Source: Paludibacteraceae bacterium (GTDB taxonomy: Bacteria; Bacteroidota; Bacteroidia; Bacteroidales; Paludibacteraceae). Taken from it: a DNA stretch of 64,000 nucleotides. The stretch's first letter is position 1; each line of letters begins with the position of its first letter. The position numbers and the translations under genes were made by a program. Shown piece after piece: positions 28,173 through 34,191 of the stretch. The stretch covers positions 42,437 through 106,436 of the forward strand of contig JAFVTU010000021.1 of NCBI GenBank assembly GCA_017503075.1. Reading direction: 5' to 3'. Below the pieces are notes generated by a model, which was not told where the DNA came from, searched no databases, and saw only the letters and a program-made list of their open reading frames with translations.

Positions 28173-28226
28173 CGAGTGGAGCAGGTCAAGTATAGTCTTT
28201 TTCATGGGAGATGAGCCGCAGAGGTA
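28173..28226 (-). pseudogene. nqrF 3' fragment, antisense copy (b)
   Basis: Reads YLCGSSPMKKTILDLLHS on the minus strand, against YLCGPPMMAKTVLDLLHS of nqrF. It stops there and is not attached to any gene. Its DNA (CTGCTCCACTC) is closer to the other two fragments than to the resident nqrF (CTCTTGCACTC). Confidence 0.8.
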
Positions 28227-28238
28227 CCCAATCAAACA

Positions 28239-28332
28239 GGGCTCCCGCAAATTTCTAATTTGTGGGAAGAGGAGGAATCGCGATCGCCCAATGCCGCAGA
28301 GCGGCAGTCAATGCGACAAGCGCATTCCGACG
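28239..28332 (+). repeat. Hairpin repeat A, copy 1
   Basis: First stem-loop TCCCGCAAATT/AATTTGTGGGA (28243-28253/28257-28267, one G-T). Outer arm GGAAT (28274-28278) pairs with ATTCC (28324-28328), then GCG with CGC and TCGC (28284-28287) with GCGA (28313-28316). Apical stem TGCCGC/GCGGCA (28292-28297/28301-28306, loop AGA). Arms differ in sequence from the other copies but keep pairing. It lies between nqrF fragments b and c. Confidence 0.75.
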
Positions 28333-28333
28333 A

Positions 28334-28412
28334 GGCAAAGACTGTGCTTGACTTGCTCCACTCATTGGGTGTTGAGGACGACATGATTATGTTCGATAAT
28401 TTTGGCGGATAA
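28334..28412 (+). pseudogene. nqrF 3' fragment, sense copy (c)
   Basis: Encodes AKTVLDLLHSLGVEDDMIMF and DNFGG with a stop, the same protein end as nqrF, but with many synonymous differences, so it derives from a diverged nqrF and is not a fresh duplicate. The stop codon lies in an 11-bp perfect stem-loop, AATTTTGGCGG (28398-28408) with CCGCCAAAATT (28414-28424). TTCGGCTGTTGG follows, as it does (slightly changed) after fragment d. Confidence 0.85.
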
Positions 28413-28466
28413 ACCGCCAAAATTCCTTCGGCTGTTGGATTTATGGCATGCCGAAAGACAATAATA

Positions 28467-28483
28467 TAATACACGCGCACATG
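28467..28483 (+). repeat. Island-boundary word, left copy
   Basis: TAATACACGCGCACATG is identical at 28467-28483 and 47117-47133, on the inner side of the nqrF fragments at each end of the island. Confidence 0.75.
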
Positions 28484-28496
28484 CGCGGATATGCAA

Positions 28497-28523
28497 AGAG
28501 AGCCGCTGATAGTGCGGCTCTCT
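28497..28523. terminator. 10-bp perfect hairpin
   Basis: AGAGAGCCGC (28497-28506) pairs with GCGGCTCTCT (28514-28523), loop TGATAGT. No long T-run follows, so termination is uncertain; it could be a transcription barrier at the island edge. Confidence 0.5.
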
Positions 28524-28687
28524 TCGTGTATACTTGCTATCCGATGAAAGAAAGAGTTGGTTTCCCGAATGCCGAACGCGAGATTTCGCCCATTTTTAAA
28601 TGTCCGCTCACTTCGTTCGCGTGTTATAGCATGTTTCGTCTGCCAAAACAATTCTACTTAATCCGCTATCGCGTTATTCATTTAATA

Positions 28688-28785
28688 TGGGGTCCCCGCA
28701 AATTTTCAATTTGTGGGGAGAGCGAAGGCAGCAGTCGCCCTAATGTCGCCGAGCGACATTCATTGCGACCTGCTTGCCGAACGCG
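28688..28785 (+). repeat. Hairpin repeat A, copy 2
   Basis: Begins GGGGTCCCCG. First stem CCCCGCAAATT/AATTTGTGGGG (28694-28704/28708-28718). Long stem GGCA, GCAG, TCGC (28727-28738) with GCGA, CTGC, TGCC (28765-28778; single-base bulges at 28769 and 28774). Apical stem AATGTCGC/GCGACATT (28742-28749/28753-28760). Same order of elements as the other three copies. Confidence 0.82.
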
Positions 28786-28890
28786 ATTTTGCGCCCTCTG
28801 GTCGCAACATCTGATAACAGATGTATTCCCATAGTCTGTCCTGTGCTCGGCGGTAGATCGCCGAGTATTTCCGCCTATTTCCTATAGTAG

Positions 28891-28983
28891 CTTGCGGCGT
28901 CCAATAGCGAAGCGTCCAATATCCAATAGCCCGTAGGGCGTCCCATATCCTATAGCCAGCGCTTCAGCGCGAGGCGTCCTATT
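28891..28983 (+). repeat. Hairpin repeat B, array of three units
   Basis: Three units of the form CCNATAG, a variable stem-loop, CGTCC: stems are CG/CG, CCC/GGG (CCCGTAGGG) and CC-GCGC/GCGC-GG (around TTCA). The same unit with other stems occurs three times inside the DUF5675 gene (29528-29590). Confidence 0.72.
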
Positions 28984-29369
28984 GTCAGCACGAGGATTGC
29001 CAACAGCAATCCCGTGCACCACCGATAGAACTTCGGCACATACCGCTCTGGCGGTAGTTGAACCACCTCTTTTTCTACCCGCACATCTACTACCGTATCG
29101 CGTTCCACCCGTGTCCGCCAGCAGTCCCGCCATTCCACCCGCGTCAGAAACACCGTGTCACCTTGCTGTTTCTCACTCACAAACACGCTGTCGTGCAAAT
29201 AAATGGTATCAACCCTTGCACTCCTCTGGATGAAGCTCGTAGTATCGTTGCTCTGCACGACGGGCATCGATTTCGTGCTTTTGCAACTCACGCTCACAAG
29301 GATGATTATACCCATACTCAGTACCCGCACGAAAATCCGTGACTTCCAAAATAATCTCTTCATGTTCAT
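28950..29369 (-). CDS. Small lipoprotein with a C-terminal membrane helix (u-spanin-like)
   Basis: A 139-residue protein. The N-terminus MKRLFWKSRIFVRVLSMGI leads to a lipobox-like LVSVSC near residue 30 (-3 position is Ser, so imperfect). A charged, probably extended middle (VDTIYLHDSVFVSEKQQGD, then RTRVERDTVVDVRVEKEV) precedes one C-terminal helix (WCTGLLLAILVLTIGRLALKRWL). An outer-membrane lipid anchor plus an inner-membrane helix in one chain is the architecture of phage unimolecular spanins. The first 54 codons overlap the end of the DUF5675 gene in another frame, as spanin genes often nest. The function is inferred from architecture only; other small envelope proteins could look alike. 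Confidence 0.6.
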   Translation of the reverse strand: MNMKRLFWKSRIFVRVLSMGIIILVSVSCKSTKSMPVVQSNDTTSFIQRSARVDTIYLHDSVFVSEKQQGDTVFLTRVEWRDCWRTRVERDTVVDVRVEKEVVQLPPERYVPKFYRWCTGLLLAILVLTIGRLALKRWL

Positions 29370-29778
29370 TTTGTGCTTTTAGAATTAAACTTGTTAGTTC
29401 TCTCTCCACATCCGCCGCAGTTCGTCCAATCCCCTTGCCGCGCAATGTGTTGTCCGCCACTACCAGCACGCACCCACTTGAATGTTCTGGCTTACTACCT
29501 CTGTGTATGCGTATTCCTTGCCTATATCCCATAGCGCCATTGGCGCGTCCTATAGGCGTAGCCGTCCCATAGCCGCTTTGCGGCGTCCGGGGAACGCCAG
29601 TGACCAACGGCAGCAGCCGCTTAAATTTTGGCGATTGTGTCACGCAGACATGATAACATAGTGCAGGAATCTCCACGCCATTCCGCTCCAGCGTGTTGCA
29701 GAACCATCTGCCATCAATCACCAGCCGCCCAGTAATCGCATTCCCTTTTGCCTCATTTCGTATCAATCGTATATACAT
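29209..29778 (-). CDS. DUF5675 protein with an in-frame repeat insertion
   Basis: A 189-residue protein: MYIRLIRNEAKGNAITGRL, FCNTLER, SPKFKRLLPLVTGVP, GIRIHRGSKPEHSSGCVLV are the DUF5675 pattern (a fold seen in phages and mobile islands and possibly acting on cell wall; unproven). Between VTGVP and GIRIHRG, where the family normally continues directly, lie about 24 residues encoded by three hairpin repeat B units (29528-29590). The frame and the conserved parts on both sides are intact. The frame stays open to 29931 but ATG 29778 gives the family start. The last 161 bp overlap the u-spanin-like gene. Confidence 0.75.
   Translation of the reverse strand: MYIRLIRNEAKGNAITGRLVIDGRWFCNTLERNGVEIPALCYHVCVTQSPKFKRLLPLVTGVPRTPQSGYGTATPIGRANGAMGYRQGIRIHRGSKPEHSSGCVLVVADNTLRGKGIGRTAADVERELTSLILKAQNEHEEIILEVTDFRAGTEYGYNHPCERELQKHEIDARRAEQRYYELHPEECKG
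29528..29590 (+). repeat. Hairpin repeat B units inside the DUF5675 gene
   Basis: Units CCCATAG-CGCC/GGCG-CGTCC, CCTATAG-GC/GC-CGTCC and CCCATAG-CCGC/GCGG-CGTCC. They have the same flanks as the intergenic array at 28891 but different, still self-complementary, stems. Confidence 0.72.
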
Positions 29779-29795
29779 ATTCTTTCTCTTTGAGC

Positions 29796-29864
29796 GCGCC
29801 AGGATGTGCGGGGTCCCCGAAAAAGCTCGCTTTTTGGGGTGCTTTTGATTGGCGCGCAAGTTGT
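29796..29864 (+). repeat. Nested hairpin upstream of DUF5675
   Basis: CCCCGAAAAAG/CTTTTTGGGG around CTCG, preceded by GGGGT like hairpin repeat A, and enclosed by GCGCGCCA/TGGCGCGC arms. It looks like a further, structurally different relative of repeat A. Confidence 0.55.
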
Positions 29865-29902
29865 TTATGTTGTTTTCTAAAATAAAAAGAATACTTGTTG
29901 TC

Positions 29903-30088
29903 TTATTCCTTATATCTATACTTATAGTCAATCCCTATAAGCGAGCCCGAGAATGTCAGTATCTCTCCAAACGCTATCAATAGCGAGTGATGTATCTCGC
30001 CCACAGGCGGTGTCACAAAACCTGCTACCAGTAATGCGCAGCCAAAACTGCACATTACGATAGCAGTTGTCAATTGTAAGCGTTTCAT
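29903..30088 (-). CDS. Holin-like two-helix membrane protein
   Basis: A 61-residue protein with two membrane segments (LTTAIVMCSFGCALLVAGFV and HSLLIAFGEILTFSGSLIGI) joined by a short TPPVGEI loop and ending in a charged tail KYRYKE. Small proteins of this type are common in Bacteroides mobile modules. Class and size fit a holin, and the neighbouring DUF5675 and u-spanin-like genes support a lysis role; nothing in the sequence proves it. It lies 2 bp after the next upstream gene. Confidence 0.62.
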   Translation of the reverse strand: MKRLQLTTAIVMCSFGCALLVAGFVTPPVGEIHHSLLIAFGEILTFSGSLIGIDYKYRYKE

Positions 30089-30090
30089 GG

Positions 30091-30420
30091 TTATTTACCA
30101 CTTTCAATCTGATCGCGCATCAAGTTCCAAACATACTGATACAAAGTCTTGTACTTCGTTTGCTTGATAAAGCCCACCTGGTCTTGAGCGATGTGATTTG
30201 GATCCATCATGCGCTCACGAGTAGCAGCACAAATCTGTGCAAACATCTCTTGCCAAGCGAGTTCACTTGCTCCGTATGGAGTCGTTCGCTCACCTATCAC
30301 TGCGCATCCGCGTTGTCGTTTACCGCGCTTACGGCGTACTGCCACAAACTTTTGTTTTTTACCAAAAATCTTGCCCGATGCATTATCCACGGGCGCTAAA
30401 TAAAATACACTTCCAGCCAT
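30091..30420 (-). CDS. Small basic protein of the VirE module
   Basis: A 109-residue basic protein: MAGSVFYLAPVDNASGKIFG, then KFVAVRRKRGKRQRGC, and a helical C-terminal half (SELAWQEMFAQICAATRERM, QDQVGFIKQ). It shares the plan (short beta start, basic loop, helical tail) with the three other small proteins at 30540, 31272 and 31912. No function known. Confidence 0.62.
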   Translation of the reverse strand: MAGSVFYLAPVDNASGKIFGKKQKFVAVRRKRGKRQRGCAVIGERTTPYGASELAWQEMFAQICAATRERMMDPNHIAQDQVGFIKQTKYKTLYQYVWNLMRDQIESGK

Positions 30421-30539
30421 AGTTTTGTTTAGTTTTAATTGGTTTAAAAGTTTAATGATTGATTAGTTAAGAGTGTGCACCTTTAGAACTGTTTAAACAG
30501 CACCGCAGGTGCGACTAAAACTCTTTCAACTAGCGAAGC

Positions 30540-30851
30540 TTACTGCTTCGCGAATACTTGCGCCACCACATACCCACGCAGTGTCACATACTTCTTTTGC
30601 GCTTTGAATTTCGCTTCGTAGGTAGCTCGTTGCTCTGGATCCGCAAGGATAGTTGTCGCTTGTGTTTGTGCTTCTTTGAAAGCATTACGCACTGCCTGCT
30701 GCGCTTCACTGTTGCCACCGTCATAAGGGTTCTTCACACGCACACCAATGGTGGCATTGTCTTTCTTGCGGTTACGAAAATGAATCTCATCCGAACCTGA
30801 GAACTTCTTTTGAATCGAATCAAAAGGAGTGGAATTTTTGATAATTGCCAT
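30540..30851 (-). CDS. Small protein of the VirE module
   Basis: A 103-residue protein: MAIIKNSTPFDSIQKKFSG, DEIHFRNRKKDN, then a helical half with ADPEQRATYEAKF, matching ADPTQRAAYEQLQ in the 31912 protein, so the two are related. The stop codon lies in the loop of a 7-bp hairpin (GCGAAGC/GCTTCGC, 30533-30551). Confidence 0.65.
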   Translation of the reverse strand: MAIIKNSTPFDSIQKKFSGSDEIHFRNRKKDNATIGVRVKNPYDGGNSEAQQAVRNAFKEAQTQATTILADPEQRATYEAKFKAQKKYVTLRGYVVAQVFAKQ

Positions 30852-30958
30852 AGTTAAAATTTAGGTTTAATAATTAGGATTTTCAATGTCTCTAGAGTAT
30901 CTAGAATTTCTAAGACATCTATTTTCTCGTTTTTTTATCGCGTAGCGTGTTCCTTGTA

Positions 30959-31055
30959 TCCATCCGAGAACCTCGTGGGTTCGAGGATAGAGCGGAGGTA
31001 GCAGTCGCCTAACGATGCAAGGCATCGGTCATTGCGACCTGCTTACCGAACGCGA
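30959..31055 (+). repeat. Hairpin repeat A, copy 3
   Basis: First stem is rebuilt with other bases (GAACC/GGTTC, 30968-30972/30978-30982). Long stem GGTA, GCAG, TCGC (30997-31008) with GCGA, CTGC, TACC (31034-31047): the outer pair GGTA/TACC replaces GGCA/TGCC of copy 2. Apical stem CGATGC/GCATCG (31013-31018/31022-31027). Ends CCGAACGCGA like copy 2. Confidence 0.82.
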
Positions 31056-31113
31056 GTGCAAAGATACACATAAAACCCCTTTTTTGTTGGTGAATTTCAC
31101 CACTTGTTACTAT

Positions 31114-31275
31114 TTATCGCGATTTTCTTTTCGCCACAATCTGTCTCACTCTCTCCTCGCTCAAATAGAACTGTTTTCCAATCATTACATATAATTCCAT
31201 CACAGGCATTCCTTTGCCTAATTGTTCATAGAAGCATTTTCGTATTGCCTTATTTCTTCGTGCTTGATCTGTCAT
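31114..31275 (-). CDS. 53-residue HTH-like protein
   Basis: Short gene: MTDQARRNKAIRKCFYEQ, then KGMPVMELYVMIGKQFYLSE and ERVRQIVAKRKSR. The last half resembles a sigma-region-4 or Mor-type helix-turn-helix (YLSEERVRQIV). Its ATG overlaps the stop of the upstream gene (ATGA at 31272-31275), which supports translation. Probably a small DNA-binding protein; partner unknown. Confidence 0.62.
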   Translation of the reverse strand: MTDQARRNKAIRKCFYEQLGKGMPVMELYVMIGKQFYLSEERVRQIVAKRKSR

Positions 31276-31541
31276 ATCTCCTTGCCTTTAACTTCTAAAC
31301 CATTACCTCGCCCATCGGCGACACTACCGCTCGCTTGCGAGCCATCACCACGGCACAGCCGTCTATACTGCTGAATAAATCGTTGTTGATTTTCCCTTTC
31401 TTTCTCTGTTGCCACATGCCCCTTCCGATTCGGGCATCGTTGCACCACATATTTCCCATGCAGTTTTCGGATATAAAACCCATCCTCCAATCGTATTTTT
31501 CCCCTCACCCCTTCCACTGGTTTCTTAAATGTCACTATCAT
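31272..31541 (-). CDS. Small basic protein of the VirE module
   Basis: An 89-residue protein: MIVTFKKPVEGVRGKIRLED, KYVVQRCPNRKG, TEKERENQQRF. The middle resembles the 31912 protein (KTYAYQMRKTPKRIPSEKEK, KQRQRF), so they are distant paralogues. It is translationally coupled to the downstream 53-residue HTH gene. Confidence 0.62.
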   Translation of the reverse strand: MIVTFKKPVEGVRGKIRLEDGFYIRKLHGKYVVQRCPNRKGHVATEKERENQQRFIQQYRRLCRGDGSQASGSVADGRGNGLEVKGKEI

Positions 31542-31911
31542 ATATTCTTATATTATCAGTCGTTTTGTTTTGCCCACCAATGACTTTTATATTGTTTTGG
31601 GGTTGCCAATGCGCCCAGCGCATTCTTCCAACCCAAACAATATGTTCATTGAATTGACAATAATTGACAACCCTATTGACGTTAATTGTCTTAAAAAAAT
31701 GATCATTGATTTTTTCATATTTTTGTAGGCACATTGTGCCGTTATTTTTGTTTCAAATATTGTCGTTCTCAAATGCGCCCTTTCTTCAATGGGGTCCCCG
31801 CAAATTTTTAATTTGTGGGGAAATCGGAGACAGCAGTCGCCACAACGATGACGGGGTCATCGGTCAATGCGATCTGCTCGTTGACGATTAGGCGACCACC
31901 ATAGGACATCT
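31542..31911. other. Non-coding stretch with TTGACAA repeats and hairpin repeat A copy 4
   Basis: No gene seen. AATTGACAA occurs twice with 10-bp spacing (31652-31660, 31662-31670), followed by TTGAC (31676) and the inverted AATTGTC (31684-31690), a possible operator. Hairpin repeat A copy 4 fills 31790-31893. Confidence 0.5.
31790..31893 (+). repeat. Hairpin repeat A, copy 4
   Basis: Begins GGGGTCCCCG. First stem CCCCGCAAATT/AATTTGTGGGG (31796-31806/31810-31820). Long stem GCAG, TCGC (31833-31840) with GCGA, CTGC (31869-31877); its outer part is weak. Apical stem CGATGA/TCATCG (31846-31851/31857-31862). Confidence 0.78.
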
Positions 31912-32253
31912 CTAGGACATCTGTGGGCTTTCTGTGGCTGTTACTGGCAGCAATGTGGCAGCCACTTTTTGAAACACAAATTTCCGCAAGGTCATTTTCT
32001 TTGCCCCATATGTATCTTTCTGTAGTTGCTCGTATGCAGCGCGTTGTGTAGGATCTGCCATGATGGCTGACACCATTTTAGTAATGATTGAGAATCGTTG
32101 CCTTTGTTTCTTTTCTTTTTCGCTGGGTATCCGTTTCGGTGTCTTGCGCATTTGATACGCGTATGTTTTCCCCGATGGTGACTTACGAAAAACTACATCA
32201 CCGATTCTTCCACTGACGGATGCAATCCCATCCATAAATGTTACTCTTGCCAT
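31912..32253 (-). CDS. Small protein of the VirE module
   Basis: A 113-residue protein: MARVTFMDGIASVSGRIGD, VVFRKSPSGKTYAYQMRK, SEKEKKQRQRF and IMADPTQRAAYEQLQKD. This is the most typical member of the small family seen four times in this module; such proteins accompany VirE-type genes in Bacteroidales, from memory. Function unknown. Confidence 0.7.
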   Translation of the reverse strand: MARVTFMDGIASVSGRIGDVVFRKSPSGKTYAYQMRKTPKRIPSEKEKKQRQRFSIITKMVSAIMADPTQRAAYEQLQKDTYGAKKMTLRKFVFQKVAATLLPVTATESPQMS

Positions 32254-32420
32254 AGTCTTAAAATTTAGTTTGGTTTATATTCTGTTTGCTTTCTATGTCT
32301 ATTACTCTCAACTGCATTTCGGTATCCACCATATCCAGCATATCCACCTATTTTCTTTTCCTCGTCCCCGTACACGCGCGGACGAGTTTATATATTCTGC
32401 TGGATATGCTGGATACCATC

Positions 32421-33671
32421 TTACTCCTTCAACAGTCGCTTGAGACTTGCTATTTCATCCGTATCTCTTTGATATACAAGCCATCCGCGTATCAATCGTC
32501 CTCCTATTTTAGGTCGTGTTGATTGGTATCCAGCAGCACCTAACACCATCCCCAACCTACTCAAAGCCATCGGTTTCTTGATGTTACCGTATGTCACCAA
32601 CCGTTCACTGATCTGTGCCGTCGTCATAAACTCCCCTTTGCCCTCGGCAGGCACATCAAAGAGTATCGGCAGCAACTGCTCCTCATTACTCTCATCCCTA
32701 AAATGCTGATTATGCTCCTCCAGCACCTCTATCTCATCCAAATCAAACCAGTAACTGAACAGCGGATCTTGTGCCAATGCCCATGCTTGCGCATACATCC
32801 GCTCGTAAGGCAGGAGGGTGTAAAACGGATTCTGTATACTCTCCACCTCAAACGGCAACCAACGCCTATTGCCCGTAATATCCGTCAGGAAATCCCGCCT
32901 ATTGCCACTGGCGCAGAAACTCGCCAACCGCACCCTGCGCTCCTTGGTGTAAGCATAGGCAGCACGCTCGTTCACATCCGTGGCGGTAATGACTGATTTC
33001 AGTTGATTGAGCTCACGGTTATTCATCGAGTCAATCTCATCTAGCGAGATAAGCCCAAACTCCGCAATACGCAGCCGTTCATCTTTGTTCAAATCGTTGC
33101 TATTCGCCAACTTACACGCATATGCACGCAGATGTGGCGGTATAAGGTGTTCCAACCAAGTAGTCTTAAAGATACCTTGTTTACCAATCAGCACGAGTAC
33201 CTGATGATTCACCACCTCATCCTTCATCCAACTCGCCACCATCGCCACAAACCATTTCTTGAAGCATCCCCGCCATAATCTCTCGCCTCTCGCCTTATCG
33301 CCTTTAGCCTCATCGCCGAACGGTTTTACCGTCACCTGCTGCGCCACCCAATCAATCCAATCAGGCTGCTCCTCCGTCCATTCTCCACACGACAACACAT
33401 ACTCCCTCAGCGGGTGTACATCGGGTATCAGATCCGATTGGAGTGCAGTCATCACCTCGCGTGAGGTGATATTCGCATCGTACTCCTGCGCACAGTGACA
33501 CACAATAGAGTTAATATCATGCTTCGTCATCTCTCGCCAATATTCCCCGCCTTTAACCTCCTCCAAATCCATGCGAATTTGGAGTTTATCGCTCACAATG
33601 TCATGTCTCAATCGCCTATAATCCAAGTAATTCTCCGTAATGTACTTGATTGCAGCTTCTTGTTTGGTCAT
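32421..33671 (-). CDS. VirE/VapE-type P-loop ATPase
   Basis: A 416-residue protein of the VirE (PF05272-type) ATPase family found in mobile islands and phages, probably a replication helicase/primase helper. Walker A is GKQGIFKTTW near residue 168; SLDEIDSMNNRELNQLKSVI is Walker B with sensor; ASGNRRDFLTDITGNRRWLPF is a family signature. A winged C-terminus follows (TTAQISERLVTYGN). Residues about 119-131 (EAKGDKARGER) come from the purine-rich word tract shared with the tilS 3' end. Its ATG overlaps the XRE gene's stop (ATGA), so the two are one transcript. Confidence 0.85.
   Translation of the reverse strand: MTKQEAAIKYITENYLDYRRLRHDIVSDKLQIRMDLEEVKGGEYWREMTKHDINSIVCHCAQEYDANITSREVMTALQSDLIPDVHPLREYVLSCGEWTEEQPDWIDWVAQQVTVKPFGDEAKGDKARGERLWRGCFKKWFVAMVASWMKDEVVNHQVLVLIGKQGIFKTTWLEHLIPPHLRAYACKLANSNDLNKDERLRIAEFGLISLDEIDSMNNRELNQLKSVITATDVNERAAYAYTKERRVRLASFCASGNRRDFLTDITGNRRWLPFEVESIQNPFYTLLPYERMYAQAWALAQDPLFSYWFDLDEIEVLEEHNQHFRDESNEEQLLPILFDVPAEGKGEFMTTAQISERLVTYGNIKKPMALSRLGMVLGAAGYQSTRPKIGGRLIRGWLVYQRDTDEIASLKRLLKE
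33280..33317. repeat. Purine-rich word tract inside virE
   Basis: Reverse complement reads GGCGATGAGGCTAAAGGCGA, then TAAGGCGAGAGGCGAGAG, nearly the tract at 8291-8330 (tilS end). It is in frame. Confidence 0.7.
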
Positions 33672-33985
33672 AATATTTTAGCTATTTGTTGTAAGATGTT
33701 TTCGGTAATATCTTTGTTTGTTCTTATTGCAATGATAGTTGTGTTTTTATCCATGTATCGGACTATCTCATTCTCTTTTTCTGTTCTAATCAACTCTTCA
33801 CCATCCACCCCGAAGAACTCAGCTATTGGGTCAAGCAGGTTTAGGTCAAACGGGTGCTGCCCATTGAGCATTTTACCGAGATTGGACTTGTCCATGTCGA
33901 TGCCTTCAGCCAATTCACTTTTGGTGATGTTTCGTTCTCGGAGCAGGCGATTGACGTGCTCGCAAAGTATTTGTTTTGAGTTCAT
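33668..33985 (-). CDS. XRE-family transcriptional regulator
   Basis: A 105-residue repressor-like protein. A Cro/C1 helix-turn-helix covers residues 7-62 (LCEHVNRLLRERNITKSELA, MDKSNLGKMLNGQHPFDL). A C-terminal half follows (EIVRYMDKNTTIIAIRTNKD) that may dimerise. ATG 33985 is used rather than GTG 33991. Upstream are two identical-plan palindromes (34025-34041, 34055-34071) that fit an autoregulatory operator. It heads the minus-strand VirE module. Confidence 0.85.
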   Translation of the reverse strand: MNSKQILCEHVNRLLRERNITKSELAEGIDMDKSNLGKMLNGQHPFDLNLLDPIAEFFGVDGEELIRTEKENEIVRYMDKNTTIIAIRTNKDITENILQQIAKIL

Positions 33986-33995
33986 TTTCACGCTG

Positions 33996-34003
33996 CAAAA
34001 TTA
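33996..34003 (-). promoter_or_regulatory. -7 box upstream of the XRE gene
   Basis: TAATTTTG on the minus strand, 10 bp before ATG 33985. The matching -33 position falls in operator 1 and does not show a clear TTTG. Confidence 0.5.
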
Positions 34004-34024
34004 CTGCTTTTTATTGATACTGCG

Positions 34025-34071
34025 GTGGTAGCATTTACCACAAATGCAGCAGAAATGGTATGTGCTACCAT
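34025..34071. promoter_or_regulatory. Paired palindromic operators of the XRE regulator
   Basis: Operator 1 is GTGGTA-N5-TACCAC (34025-34041), operator 2 is ATGGTA-N5-TACCAT (34055-34071), extended to a 12-bp perfect arm GCAGAAATGGTA/TACCATTTCTGC (34049-34077). Centres are 30 bp apart, about three helical turns, so two dimers could bind the same face. Operator 1 covers the expected -33 region of the XRE promoter. Confidence 0.72.
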
Positions 34072-34104
34072 TTCTGCACTATTCTTTCCATATGAACATA
34101 AAAG

Positions 34105-34139
34105 AATCTCGCCCAGTCCATAAAGAACTGGGCGAGATT
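34105..34139 (-). terminator. 13-bp perfect stem-loop downstream of the GAF gene pair
   Basis: AATCTCGCCCAGT (34105-34117) pairs with ACTGGGCGAGATT (34127-34139), loop of 9. On the minus strand TTCTTTTATG follows, a weak T-tract. It separates the gene pair 34192-35317 from the XRE operators. Confidence 0.6.
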
Positions 34140-34191
34140 AGAGAAAACATTTCCTGTAAACACGATAATTACCTCATAATTACCACTATAC

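Larger units (their letters stand above)
28067..28949. other. Gene-free left boundary of the accessory island
   Basis: No convincing gene in 883 bp. It contains, in order: the nqrF terminator, an antisense nqrF 3' fragment, hairpin repeat A copy 1, a second nqrF 3' fragment in sense orientation ending in an 11-bp stem-loop over its stop, a 17-bp word shared with the right boundary (28467-28483), a 10-bp perfect hairpin (28497-28523), hairpin repeat A copy 2, and the start of hairpin repeat B (from about 28891). The open frames across it are short and change frame at each repeat. Confidence 0.75.

Noticed and set aside
28882-29233. Open frames over the repeat B array and opposite the u-spanin-like gene
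   Set aside because: They consist of repeat-encoded residues or of the opposite strand of a better-supported gene.
28239-31893. Hairpin repeat A as integron attC sites
   Set aside because: One copy contains GCCTAAC, which fits the attC inverse core, but the other copies do not, no matching GTTRRRY ends are found, and there is no integron integrase or cassette-like gene order.
28239-31893. Hairpin repeat A as a retron or CRISPR array
   Set aside because: No reverse transcriptase or cas gene is present, and the copies are 450-2300 bp apart with unrelated DNA between them.
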